DNA from: Streptomyces sp. NBC_00234
GTDB taxonomy: Bacteria; Actinomycetota; Actinomycetes; Streptomycetales; Streptomycetaceae
NCBI RefSeq assembly: GCF_036195325.1
Contig: NZ_CP108101.1
Coordinates: forward strand, 3,286,001 to 3,350,000
Reading direction: 5' to 3'
DNA: 64,000 nucleotides
Positions within the stretch are counted from its first letter, which is position 1. Each line of letters starts with the position of its first letter. Both the position numbers and the translations under genes were made by a program. The notes under the pieces are model-generated. The model saw only the letters and a list, made by a program, of their open reading frames with translations, was not told where the DNA came from and made no database searches. Shown piece after piece: positions 29,432 through 38,458 of the stretch.

Positions 29432-30210
29432 CCGCCGCACTGCCGCAGCATCATCTGCTTGTCCGGGGCGGTCACCGGCATCGCGTACTTCTGCGCCACC
29501 TGCGCGAACCGCACCGCGTACGCACAGCGCACGCGCTTGTTCGGCGGAAGCCAGGAGGCCGGGCCCGAGTCGCCCTTCGACGAGTTGGCGCGGCCCTCGA
29601 CGGGAAGCAGGTTGAGCACGTCGTTGGCCAGTTGCCTGCGCTTGCTCTCCGGCCAGCGCGAGGCACCCATCTGCCAGCTGTATGACAGCGGCACCACGTG
29701 GTCGATCTGGACCTCGGCGGCCCGCTCCTTGCGCCAGTCCAGAGTCCGCCCCGTGTACGGGTCGTACAGCTTCATCGCCACGACGACGCAGTCCGAACCA
29801 CCGCGGTAGCGCAGGCCCTGGCCGTCGCGGTGGAGGAGATCGTTACGGGTGTCGCAGCCGTTGCGCGCGAGCGGGACCCCGTCCGCCGTGTCCATCCAGG
29901 CGTAGCCGAACTCGTCCCGCTCGTAACCGGTGCGCGGCCCGCGGCCCTTGGTGGCCACGCCCTCGATGAGCTTGCGGGCCGCGGCCCTGTCGTCCCCGGA
30001 CGTCAGGGGGGCGAGCCCCGGCTTCGTACCGTCCCGATTGCTCAGGGGACTGGCCCCGACGCCCTCGGCCGGCTGCCCGCCACCACTGGCCGCGCTGCTC
30101 GTGCCCCCGCTCGCACCCCCCGTCACCTGCGGTTCGCAGCCGACCAGGGACAGCGCGACCGCCGCACTCAGGGTGGGCAGTACCACTCGGTACACACGGG
30201 GAGATATCAC
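29428..30210 (-). CDS. Secreted DUF1524/HNH-type endonuclease lipoprotein
   Basis: 260 aa. GTG at 30210 has AGGATGG just upstream; the longer frame up to 30318 lacks a signal. The lipoprotein signal has the hydrophobic stretch VVLPTLSAAVALSLVGC (lipobox LVGC). After a Gly/Ser-rich linker the DUF1524 nuclease domain shows GYERDEFGYAWMDTADG, a cysteine-containing NGCDTRNDLL, the HNH-like core VQIDHVVPLSYSWQMGA and AND..NLLPVEGRANSSKG, and SWLPPNKRVRCAYAVRF. DUF1524 proteins are His-Me-finger nucleases. Surface-anchored DNase activity (nutrient DNA, competition) is an inference. Confidence 0.85.
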   Translation of the reverse strand: MISPRVYRVVLPTLSAAVALSLVGCEPQVTGGASGGTSSAASGGGQPAEGVGASPLSNRDGTKPGLAPLTSGDDRAAARKLIEGVATKGRGPRTGYERDEFGYAWMDTADGVPLARNGCDTRNDLLHRDGQGLRYRGGSDCVVVAMKLYDPYTGRTLDWRKERAAEVQIDHVVPLSYSWQMGASRWPESKRRQLANDVLNLLPVEGRANSSKGDSGPASWLPPNKRVRCAYAVRFAQVAQKYAMPVTAPDKQMMLRQCGG

Positions 30211-30330
30211 TCGGAGCCATCCTGACGGGGAGAAAGCCGAACCCGGGAATCCTACGGACGTCTTCCCCGGCAGCGGCCGTTCAAGGCAGGCGACCCGCCC
30301 GGATGGGGCCCGGATCACACACCGGCCCCC

Positions 30331-30440
30331 CGAACGGCCCGCCCTGGCTCACATCTTCCCGATTCCCAACGGCCCGCCCCGGGCTCACACGTTCCCGATC
30401 CCGAACGGCCGCCCCGGGCTCACACCTTCCCGATGCCGAG
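30331..30440. repeat. Three tandem ~35-36 bp repeats at the 3' end of a gene
   Basis: Near-identical units beginning AACGGCC at 30333, 30368 and 30404, each with GGCTCACA and TTCCCGAT. The last unit contains the stop codon and final codons (GIGKV) of the gene on the minus strand at 30420; two more copies follow downstream. Probably slipped-strand duplication of the gene's 3' end. Confidence 0.8.
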
Positions 30441-31286
30441 CGTCGTCTCCGACGGCAGCAGCCCGGCTCCGAGCACCGCCACCCACAGCGGCCCCAGCAA
30501 CTCCACCAGCCGCTCCCGGCCTTCCTCTCCGAGGGCCGCCCACGGCCCGGCCGCCTCCTCGTCGGTACGGCGCTCCACCTCGGCGCGCAGCGCACGGCCC
30601 GTCTCCGTGACCATGCCGTCCGGCTCCAACAGCCCGCGCGCCTCCAGTCGTTGACGTGCAGCCGCCCACTCGTCCGCACTCCACCCCCGGCTCTCGAACA
30701 CCTCGGGGCGCGCCGCGCCGACACCGGCGAAGGAGACCAGCGACTCCACCGGGTCGAGGCCCGAGGCGACGAGCGCCGCGATGTGCCCGTCGCCCCGGTG
30801 CTCGCGCAGGACGGTCGTGGCCTGCCACAGCGCCAGATGCGGGGCATCCGGCCAGGGCAGCGCGGCGTTGGCCTCGGCGAGCGGCCGGCCCGTCACGTCC
30901 GCCGCCTCGGCCGCGCGGCGGACCAGCGCGGCGATCTCGGCGAGCTCCGGACCGTCGATCCACTCCGCGAGCAGTGCTCTGTACGTACGGTCGACCGCCC
31001 GCGTCCGGGCCGCGAGCACCGCTTCCGGCGCGGCGACGGACCAGACGGCCGGGACGTACTCCCGGACCATCGCCGGGCAGAAGCTGTAGAAGGTGTCGAC
31101 GACCTGGCGCTCCCCCGCCGCGCCGAGCGGCGCGGCCCGCCAGGCGAAGTAGCCCGGCCAGCGCTCGTCGACTGCGTAGCCGAGCGCGGCGGCCTCCTCG
31201 CGGGCCTCGGGCGCGTAGTAGAGAACGGCGTGCAGAGGCTCCAGCAGATGCCACATCTGACGCACACGACCCAGCTCTTCGGACAT
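30420..31286 (-). CDS. SCO6745-family helical protein
   Basis: 288 aa, ATG at 31286. All-helical, with the pattern LLEPLHAVLYYAPEAREEAAALG near the N-terminus, YFAWRAAPLG, FYSFCPAMVREYVP and a C-terminal helix-turn-helix-like part (ARQRLEARGLLEPDGMVTETGRALRAEVE) reminiscent of MarR-type winged helices. These features match the actinobacterial SCO6745 family, whose function is unknown. It is transcribed divergently from a TetR gene, with a direct repeat in the shared intergenic region. Confidence 0.75.
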   Translation of the reverse strand: MSEELGRVRQMWHLLEPLHAVLYYAPEAREEAAALGYAVDERWPGYFAWRAAPLGAAGERQVVDTFYSFCPAMVREYVPAVWSVAAPEAVLAARTRAVDRTYRALLAEWIDGPELAEIAALVRRAAEAADVTGRPLAEANAALPWPDAPHLALWQATTVLREHRGDGHIAALVASGLDPVESLVSFAGVGAARPEVFESRGWSADEWAAARQRLEARGLLEPDGMVTETGRALRAEVERRTDEEAAGPWAALGEEGRERLVELLGPLWVAVLGAGLLPSETTLGIGKV

Positions 31287-31323
31287 GTCTCCGCCTTCCC
31301 CAGAACTCCACGACTCAAGGAAT

Positions 31324-31392
31324 CTTGCCAGTGACTAGATCTCCTCGGACCCCCAGAGTGCGCCCCTTCCTCGAACTTGTCAACGACTAGAT
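31324..31392. promoter_or_regulatory. Direct-repeat operator candidate
   Basis: CTTGCCAGTGACTAGAT (31324-31340) and CTTGTCAACGACTAGAT (31376-31392) match at 14 of 17 positions, 52 bp apart, in the divergent intergenic region between the SCO6745-family gene and the TetR gene. They are plausible binding sites for that TetR regulator. Confidence 0.5.
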
Positions 31393-31411
31393 TGGGCGTA
31401 CTCTGCTGACC

Positions 31412-31981
31412 ATGAGCAGCGAGCGCACCTATCACCACGGCGACCTGCGGCGCGCCGTTCTCACCGCCGCCCTCGACGTCGTCGCCACGGACGGCCCCGG
31501 CGCCCTGAGCCTGCGCGACCTGGCCCGCCGGGCGGGCGTCTCGCATGCCGCCCCGGCCCATCACTTCAAGGACAGGACCGGCCTGCTCACCGCGATCGCC
31601 GCCGAGGGCTACACCCTCTTCGCCGACGCACTGGACGAGGCGCCGACCCTGAACGAGCGGGGCGTGCGGTACGTACGGTTCGCCCGGGACCACCCCGCCC
31701 ACTTCCAGGTGATGTTCCGCCCGGAACTCCACCGCCCCGACGACGCGGAACTGCTGGCGGCGAAGGCCCGCGCCGGCGACTCCCTGCGCGCAGGCGTCAG
31801 CACGCGCCCCGCCGAGGGCCGGACCGACGCGGGCATCGCGGCCTGGTCCCTGGCCCACGGCTTCGCCACCCTGCTCCTGAGCGGCAACCTGACCGGCCCC
31901 CTGGACGGCCGGGACCCCGAGGAGGTCTTCCGCTCACTCGCGGGGCTGCTCTTCGCGCCGGACGTCCCTGCCGCCGAGTGA
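31412..31981 (+). CDS. TetR/AcrR family transcriptional regulator
   Basis: 189 aa, ATG at 31412. The N-terminal TetR HTH is clear: ALDVVATDGPGALSLRDLARRAGVSHAAPAHHFKDRTGLLTAIA (about 16-60; quoted in parts: LRDLARRAGVSHAAPAHHF). The C-terminal helical part (AWSLAHGFATLLLSGNL) is of the WHG-like class. The ligand is unknown. It is divergent from the SCO6745-family gene, which it probably represses, given the duplicated CTAGAT-containing sites between them. Confidence 0.88.
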   Translation: MSSERTYHHGDLRRAVLTAALDVVATDGPGALSLRDLARRAGVSHAAPAHHFKDRTGLLTAIAAEGYTLFADALDEAPTLNERGVRYVRFARDHPAHFQVMFRPELHRPDDAELLAAKARAGDSLRAGVSTRPAEGRTDAGIAAWSLAHGFATLLLSGNLTGPLDGRDPEEVFRSLAGLLFAPDVPAAE

Positions 31982-32020
31982 CCGGACGCCCACCGGGGCC
32001 GGCCGCAAGCGGTTCAGGCT

Positions 32021-35000
32021 CTACGACCCCAGGATCGTCGTCAGGAACTCCCCGGTCCACGCCAGGAGTTCGCGGCCGACGACCGGCTTGCCGCCGATCC
32101 TGCCCGCCGTGGGGCGCGGAACCAGGATCTGGTGGGCGGCCGGCTTGATGACCGTCTTCGGGTGGAGCCGCTTGAGGCGCAGCTCCTGCGACTCGCGCAG
32201 TTCCACCGGCGCGAAGCGGATGTTCGACCCCTGGAGGACGATCTCGCCCACCCCGCAGGCACGGGCCAGCATGCGCAGACCGGCGACCAGGAGCAGGTTC
32301 TCCACCGGTTCGGGGAGCTTGCCGTAGCGGTCGGTGAGCTCCTCGCGGACCGCCCTGATGTCGTCCTCCGTGTTGGCGGAGGCGATCGCGCGGTACGCCT
32401 GGAGGCGCAGCCGCTCGCCGGGTGCGTAGTCGTGCGGCACATGGGCGTCGACCGGGAGCTCGATCTTGACCTCCAGCGCGGCCTCCTCCTCGACGCCGCC
32501 GTCGACCGCCGCCCGGTAGTCGGCCACCGCCTCGCCGACCATCCGGATGTAGAGGTCGAAGCCGACGCCCGCGATGTGGCCGGACTGTTCGCCGCCGAGC
32601 AGGTTTCCGGCGCCGCGGATCTCCAGGTCCTTCATCGCCACGTACATGCCCGCGCCCATCTCCGTGTGCTGGGCGATGGTCGCCAGGCGCTCGTGGGCGG
32701 TCTCGGTGAGCGGCTTCTCCGGCGGATACAGGAAGTAGGAGTAGCCCCGGTCCCTGCCCCGGCCGACGCGACCGCGCAGCTGGTGCAGCTGCGAGAGGCC
32801 GAAGTTGTCGCCGCGCTCCACGATCAGCGTGTTGGCGTTGGAGATGTCGATGCCGGACTCGACGATCGTCGTCGAGACCAGGACGTCGAACTTCTTCTCC
32901 CAGAAGTCCACGACCACCTGCTCCAGGGCGCTCTCGCCCATCTGCCCGTGCGCCGTGGCGATACGGGCCTCCGGCACGATCTCGCGGAGCCGGGCAGCGG
33001 CGCGGTCGATGGACTCGACCCGGTTGTGGATGTAGAAGACCTGACCCTCGCGCAGCAGTTCACGACGGACGGCGGCGCCGATCTGCTTCTCGTCGTACGG
33101 CCCGACGAAGGTGAGGACGGGGTGGCGCTCCTCCGGCGGCGTCGTGATCGTCGACATCTCGCGGATGCCGGTGACGGCCATTTCGAGCGTACGGGGGATG
33201 GGCGTCGCGGACATGGTCAGTACGTCGACGTTGGCACGGAGCTTCTTCAGCTGCTCCTTGTGCTCGACGCCGAAGCGCTGCTCCTCGTCCACGATGACCA
33301 GGCCCAGATCCTTGAACTTCGTCTCGGCGGCGAAGAGCCGGTGCGTGCCGATGACCAGGTCGACCGAGCCCTCGCGCAGGCCCTCCAGCGTGGCCTTCGA
33401 CTCGGTGTCTGACTGGAAGCGGCTCAGGGCCCGTACGTTGACGGGGAACTGGGCGTACCGCTCGGTGAAGGTGCCGAAGTGCTGCTGGACGAGGAGCGTG
33501 GTCGGGACGAGGACGGCGACCTGCTTGCCGTCCTGGACCGCCTTGAACGCCGCGCGGACGGCGATCTCCGTCTTGCCGTAGCCGACGTCGCCGCAGATCA
33601 GGCGGTCCATGGGGACCGTCTTCTCCATGTCCTCCTTGACCTCGGCGATGGTGGACAGCTGGTCGGGCGTCTCCGCGTACGGGAAGGCGTCCTCCAGCTC
33701 GCGCTGCCACGGGGTGTCCGGACCGAAGGCGTGCCCGGGGGCCGCCATCCGCGCCGAGTACAGCTTGATGAGGTCGGCGGCGATCTCCTTGACCGCCTTC
33801 TTCGCGCGCTGCTTGGTCTTGGTCCAGTCGGCGCCGCCGAGCCGGTGCAGGGTCGGGGCCTCGCCGCCCACGTACTTCGTGACCTGCTCCAGCTGGTCGG
33901 TGGGGATGTACAGCCGGTCGCCGGGCTGGCCGCGCTTGGCCGGGGCGTACTCGACGAGGAGGTACTCGCGGGTGGCGGACTGCACCGTGCGCTGCACCAT
34001 CTCGATGTAGCGGCCCACACCGTGCTGCTCGTGGACGATGTAGTCGCCCGTCTCCAGCGTCAGCGGGTCGATCGTCTTGCGGCGGCGGGCCGGCATCCGG
34101 CCGAGGTCCTTCGTGGCGGTGCGCTGACCGGTCAGGTCGGTCTCGGTGAGCACGGCCAGCTTGAGCTCCGGATCGACGAAGCCCTGGTCGATGGCACCGC
34201 ACGACACATGGACGACGGACGGCGAGATCTCGGCCAGATCCTGGTCGAGGCGGGCGGCGATGCCCTCGCCGCCCAGGACCTCGACGGTACGGGAGGCCGG
34301 GCCCTGGCCCTCGGTGACGTACACCGTGCGCCAGCCGTCCGCCAGCCAGCCCTTGGTGTCGGCGAGCGCGCGGGCGGTGTCGCCCCGGTACGTCTCGGGG
34401 GCACGCATCCGGAGCTTGAGGGTGTCCTCGTCCAGCTCGTGATCGGCGGCGAACGGGGAGACCGACCACCACATCATGTTCAGCTCGCGGGCCCGGTCGC
34501 GGACGTCCGCGATGCCGCGGAGCGAGGCCGCGCCGACGTCGATCGGGGCCTCGCCGCCACCCGCCGTGGCCGCCCAGGACGCCTGGAGGAACTCCTGGCT
34601 GGTGGCGACCAGGTCGGTCGCGCGCGTACGCACCCGCTCCGGGTCGCAGACCACCGCCATCGAGCCCTTCGGCAGGACGTCGATCAGCAGCTCCATCTCG
34701 TCGACCAGCACCGGGGCGAGGGACTCCATGCCCTCGACCGCGATCCCCTCGGCGATCTTGCCGAGCAGCTCGCCCAGCTCCGGGTGGGCCTCGGCGAGAG
34801 CGGCGGCCCGCGTACGGACCTCGTCCGTGAGCAGCAGCTCGCGGCAGGGCGGCGCCCACAGCCCGTGTGCGGCGACCTCCAGCGAACGCTGGTCGGCGAT
34901 CTTGAAGTAGCGGATCTCCTCGACGTCGTCGCCCCAGAACTCCACCCGCAGGGGGTGTTCCTCGGTCGGCGGGAAGACATCCAGGATTCCACCGCGTACG

Positions 35001-35551
35001 GCGAACTCGCCGCGCTTCTCGACCAGTTCGACCCGGGAGTACGCGGCAGCCGCGAGCGCCTCGACGACCTCGCCCAGATCGGCGCTCTGCCCGCCGGCCA
35101 ACGCCACGGGCTCCAGATCGCCGAGCCCCTTGACCTGCGGCTGGAGTACGGAGCGCACGGGGGCGACGAGGACACTGACCGGTCCGGTCTCCGGGTCGTC
35201 CTTCCTCGGGTGCGCCAGCCTGCGCAGCACGGCGAGGCGGCGGCCCACGGTGTCCGAGCGGGGCGAGAGCCGCTCGTGGGGCAGGGTCTCCCAGGACGGG
35301 TAGTCCACGACGGTGTCCGGCGGCAGCAGCGTGCGCAGCGCCGCCGCCAGGTCCTCCGCCTCCCGGCCGGTCGCGGTGACGGCGAGCACGGTCCGCCCGG
35401 TCTCGCGGGCCAGCGCGGCCACGGCGAAGGGGCGGGCGGCGGACGGCCCCACCAGGTCGACGTGCATCCGGTGACCGTCGGCTGCGGCCTTCACCGCTTC
35501 GGAGAGTGCCGGGTCACGTACGACGACATCCAGCAGACCGTGCAGGCTCAT
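32021..35551 (-). CDS. mfd: Transcription-repair coupling factor
   Basis: 1176 aa. ATG at 35551 (MSLHGLLDVVVRD) replaces a 27-codon longer frame without similarity. The order is standard: UvrB-like N-terminal part (ATGREAEDLAAALRTLL, PSWETLPHERLSPRSD), the RNA-polymerase-interaction domain (GDYIVHEQHGVGRYIEM), then the RecG-like translocase with Walker A GDVGYGKTEIAVRAAF, DEEQRFGVEHKEQL (DEEQ box), TMSATPIPRTLEMA and QLRGRVGRGRDRGYSYF (motif VI), and the C-terminal TRCF domain. It removes stalled RNA polymerase from lesions and recruits UvrA. Full length, no interruption. Confidence 0.96.
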   Translation of the reverse strand: MSLHGLLDVVVRDPALSEAVKAAADGHRMHVDLVGPSAARPFAVAALARETGRTVLAVTATGREAEDLAAALRTLLPPDTVVDYPSWETLPHERLSPRSDTVGRRLAVLRRLAHPRKDDPETGPVSVLVAPVRSVLQPQVKGLGDLEPVALAGGQSADLGEVVEALAAAAYSRVELVEKRGEFAVRGGILDVFPPTEEHPLRVEFWGDDVEEIRYFKIADQRSLEVAAHGLWAPPCRELLLTDEVRTRAAALAEAHPELGELLGKIAEGIAVEGMESLAPVLVDEMELLIDVLPKGSMAVVCDPERVRTRATDLVATSQEFLQASWAATAGGGEAPIDVGAASLRGIADVRDRARELNMMWWSVSPFAADHELDEDTLKLRMRAPETYRGDTARALADTKGWLADGWRTVYVTEGQGPASRTVEVLGGEGIAARLDQDLAEISPSVVHVSCGAIDQGFVDPELKLAVLTETDLTGQRTATKDLGRMPARRRKTIDPLTLETGDYIVHEQHGVGRYIEMVQRTVQSATREYLLVEYAPAKRGQPGDRLYIPTDQLEQVTKYVGGEAPTLHRLGGADWTKTKQRAKKAVKEIAADLIKLYSARMAAPGHAFGPDTPWQRELEDAFPYAETPDQLSTIAEVKEDMEKTVPMDRLICGDVGYGKTEIAVRAAFKAVQDGKQVAVLVPTTLLVQQHFGTFTERYAQFPVNVRALSRFQSDTESKATLEGLREGSVDLVIGTHRLFAAETKFKDLGLVIVDEEQRFGVEHKEQLKKLRANVDVLTMSATPIPRTLEMAVTGIREMSTITTPPEERHPVLTFVGPYDEKQIGAAVRRELLREGQVFYIHNRVESIDRAAARLREIVPEARIATAHGQMGESALEQVVVDFWEKKFDVLVSTTIVESGIDISNANTLIVERGDNFGLSQLHQLRGRVGRGRDRGYSYFLYPPEKPLTETAHERLATIAQHTEMGAGMYVAMKDLEIRGAGNLLGGEQSGHIAGVGFDLYIRMVGEAVADYRAAVDGGVEEEAALEVKIELPVDAHVPHDYAPGERLRLQAYRAIASANTEDDIRAVREELTDRYGKLPEPVENLLLVAGLRMLARACGVGEIVLQGSNIRFAPVELRESQELRLKRLHPKTVIKPAAHQILVPRPTAGRIGGKPVVGRELLAWTGEFLTTILGS

Positions 35552-35811
35552 GAAGGGCTTCCGTCCGGGTACGGGGGTGTACTGGCAGCCGGCTGCTGCC
35601 AGGGGCGCCGCGCCGACCCCGGCAGGGGGCAACGCGAAGGGCCCGACACGTAGGACGGGCCGGGGTTCCAGACTACGACTCCCCTACGACAGCCGCTCCC
35701 GCAACCGCGGCACGCCGGGCTCACCACCGGTCACCGGTCAGCCGAATGCCCGGTTCGGGGCCGGCGCCGGCCGGGAGGCCGCGTACCGCTGTGTGCTGGG
35801 CGTACGACGGA

Positions 35812-35851
35812 GCCGGCCCCGGGACGTTTGGAGGAACGTCCCGGGGCCGGC
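35812..35851. terminator. Hairpin terminator
   Basis: A 17-bp stem GCCGGCCCCGGGACGTT (35812-35828) with its complement (35835-35851) and a 6-nt loop, just past the permease stop at 35876 on the minus strand. Confidence 0.8.
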
Positions 35852-35875
35852 CCCGTCATCCTATGACGACCGCGG

Positions 35876-38458
35876 TCACCCGTCGGTGGCGATCGCGTTG
35901 AGGACGTTCATCCGGCCCGCACGGAAAGCGGGAATCAGTGCGGCGAACAGTCCGACGAAGGCCGAGGCGACGAAGACCGTGAGGATCGTCGGCCACGGGA
36001 TCTCCAGGATGCCGAGGCCCTCCAGGGCCAGCAGCTTCTGGGCCGAGGTGCCCCAGCCCATGCCCAGGCCGAGGCCGAGCAGGGCGCCGAAGAGGGCGAT
36101 GACCACGGACTCCAGCCGGATCATCCGACGCAGCTGACGGCGCGAGAGGCCGATGGCCCGCATGAGGCCGATCTCGCGGGTCCGCTCGACCACCGACAGG
36201 GCGAGGGTGTTCACCACACCGAGCACCGCGACGATGATCGCCAGGGCCAGCAGGCCGTACACGATGTTGAGCAGCTGGCCGATCTGGTCCTTCAGGTCCT
36301 GCTTGAAGTCCGCCTGGTTCTGCACCTTGTACTGCGGGTACCCGGCGAGCGAGGTCTTGAGGGCGGCGTACGCCTCCTTCTCCTGACCCTCCTGCGCCGT
36401 GGCGAACATGATCATGTTCTTCGGCATCTTGTCGGCGGGGACGTACTTCTCGGCGGTCGTGATGTTGGTGTACATCGCGCCCTTGTCGACGTTCGTCTCG
36501 TCCGAGGTGATCGCGGCGACCTTCAGCTTCGCCGTCTCGCCGCCCTTGAAGGCGACCGTGATCTCGTCGCCGACCTCGACCTTGTGCCGGGTGGCGTACG
36601 CGTCGCCGACCGACATGGCGTCCTCGCCGTACGCGGCGGACAGATCGCCGGCGACGGTCTTCCGCCGCAGGTCCTCCTTGTACGTCGGGTCGGCGGCGAC
36701 GACTTCCTCGTCCTCCGTCGTCCCGTCGGGGGCGGTCAGCTTCGCACCGACGGCCTTGTAGTCGGTGATGTGCTCGATGCCGGGCACGCTCTCCAGGGCC
36801 TTCGCGGCCTGGGGGACGATCGGCTGGCCGGTGGACGACTGGACGATGAAGTCCGCGCCGACCGACCTGTCGAGCTCGTCGGTGGCCGAGGCCACCATGG
36901 ACGAGCCGACGACGGAGAGGCAGGCCACCAGGGCCAGGCCGATCATCAGGGCCGCGCCGGTCGCGCCGGTACGCCGCGGGTTGCGCAGGGCGTTGCGCTC
37001 CGCGAGCCGCCCGACCGGGCCGAACAGCCGCAGTACGACGACGCTGAGCGCCCGCACCACGACGCCGGCCAGCAGCGGGCCGATCACGATGAAGCCGATG
37101 AGGGTCAGGACCACACCAAGCCCCAGGAAGAGCGAGCCCTCGCTCGCCTCGGCGGCCTGCGTCGTCGCCCAGAGGGCGGCGCCTCCGGCGGCGGTGAGGA
37201 CCAGGCCGAGCCCGGCGCGCACCTTGCCGGAACGGCCGTCCGCGGGGGTGCCTGCGTCGCGCAGGGCGGCCATCGGCGAGACCTTGCCGGCCCGGCGGGC
37301 CGGCACGTAGGCGGCGAGGACGGTGACGAAGATGCCGAGCACGAGCCCGATGACCGGGGTCGTCCAGGCGATGGTGAGGTCCTTCGTGGACAGCTCCATG
37401 CCCATGGCGCCCATCAGCTTCATCAGCCCGACGGCGAGCCCGATTCCGGCGCCGACGCCGAGGACCGAGCCGACGACCCCGAGGAGCACCGCTTCGACGA
37501 GCACGGACCGGTTGACCTGCTTGCGGCTGGAACCGATGGCCCGCATCAGGCCGATCTCGCGGGTGCGCTGGGCGACCAGCATCGAGAAGGTGTTGACGAT
37601 CAGGAAGATGCCGACGAGGAAGGCGATACCGGCGAAGCCGAGCATCGCGTACTTCATCACGTCGAGGAAGGAGCCCATGGAGTCCTTGTTGGCGTCCGCG
37701 GCTTCCTGCTGGGTCTGGATCTTGTACGGGGACGAGTCGCCGAGCACGGTGGCGACACCGCTCTTCAACTCCGTGTCGCTGACGCCGGATTCGGCGGTGA
37801 CGGCGACGTGGGTGAAGAGGTCCGGTCCGCCGAGCAGCTTCTGCTGGGCGGTGGCGGTGTCGAGGTAGACGACGGCCGCGCCCGGGTTGGTCACGGTGAA
37901 GGACGCGATGCCGCTGATCTTCGCGGTGATGTCGCCCGTGACGGCGATGGTGCGCAGCTCGTCACCGAGCTTCAGGTGGTGCTTCTCCGCGGTGTCGGCG
38001 TCGACCATCACTTCGGTGGGACCGCGCGGGGCGTGGCCGGAGGTGATCTCCATGGAACGCAGGTCGTTCTGCGTCCAGTTGCCGGCGATCGTCGGGGCGC
38101 CGGTCTCCGAGCCCATGTTCTTGTTGTGACTGTCGACGACGGTGACGGCCATGCTGGTGACGGCGCCCTCGACGGACTTCACGCCCTCGGCCTTCTCCAC
38201 CTGTCCGACGACGGAGGCGGGCAGCGCTTCGGGCTTGCCCGTCTCCGGGGTGTCGTCGACGTCCGCGGCGGACTTCGGGCTGACGGTGACATCGGCCGCC
38301 GTCGCCGCGAAGAGCTTGTCGAACGTGGTGTTCATGGTGTCGGTAAAAACCAGCGTCCCGCACACGAACGCCACCGAGAGCAGGACCGCGACGGCGGAGA
38401 GCGCCATCCGTCCCTTGTGCGCGAGGAAGTTGCGCATCGAGGTCTTGAGGACAGTCAC
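35876..38458 (-). CDS. FtsX-like ABC transporter permease (second copy)
   Basis: 860 aa, GTG at 38458 overlapping the stop of the ATPase upstream (GTGA). Same plan as the permease at 3752: N-terminal helix (ALSAVAVLLSVAFVCGTLVF), MacB-like external domain (about 45-265), FtsX helices (about 270-395, ending VPARRAGKVSPMAALRD), two helices in the middle, a second external domain (about 530-710) and a final FtsX domain ending AFRAGRMNVLNAIATDG. It works with the ATPase as a mechanotransmitting or exporting transporter. Substrate unknown. Confidence 0.9.
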   Translation of the reverse strand: MTVLKTSMRNFLAHKGRMALSAVAVLLSVAFVCGTLVFTDTMNTTFDKLFAATAADVTVSPKSAADVDDTPETGKPEALPASVVGQVEKAEGVKSVEGAVTSMAVTVVDSHNKNMGSETGAPTIAGNWTQNDLRSMEITSGHAPRGPTEVMVDADTAEKHHLKLGDELRTIAVTGDITAKISGIASFTVTNPGAAVVYLDTATAQQKLLGGPDLFTHVAVTAESGVSDTELKSGVATVLGDSSPYKIQTQQEAADANKDSMGSFLDVMKYAMLGFAGIAFLVGIFLIVNTFSMLVAQRTREIGLMRAIGSSRKQVNRSVLVEAVLLGVVGSVLGVGAGIGLAVGLMKLMGAMGMELSTKDLTIAWTTPVIGLVLGIFVTVLAAYVPARRAGKVSPMAALRDAGTPADGRSGKVRAGLGLVLTAAGGAALWATTQAAEASEGSLFLGLGVVLTLIGFIVIGPLLAGVVVRALSVVVLRLFGPVGRLAERNALRNPRRTGATGAALMIGLALVACLSVVGSSMVASATDELDRSVGADFIVQSSTGQPIVPQAAKALESVPGIEHITDYKAVGAKLTAPDGTTEDEEVVAADPTYKEDLRRKTVAGDLSAAYGEDAMSVGDAYATRHKVEVGDEITVAFKGGETAKLKVAAITSDETNVDKGAMYTNITTAEKYVPADKMPKNMIMFATAQEGQEKEAYAALKTSLAGYPQYKVQNQADFKQDLKDQIGQLLNIVYGLLALAIIVAVLGVVNTLALSVVERTREIGLMRAIGLSRRQLRRMIRLESVVIALFGALLGLGLGMGWGTSAQKLLALEGLGILEIPWPTILTVFVASAFVGLFAALIPAFRAGRMNVLNAIATDG

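Noticed and set aside
32132..35653. Long plus-strand open frames opposite mfd
   Set aside because: Antisense shadows of a full-length, motif-complete mfd.
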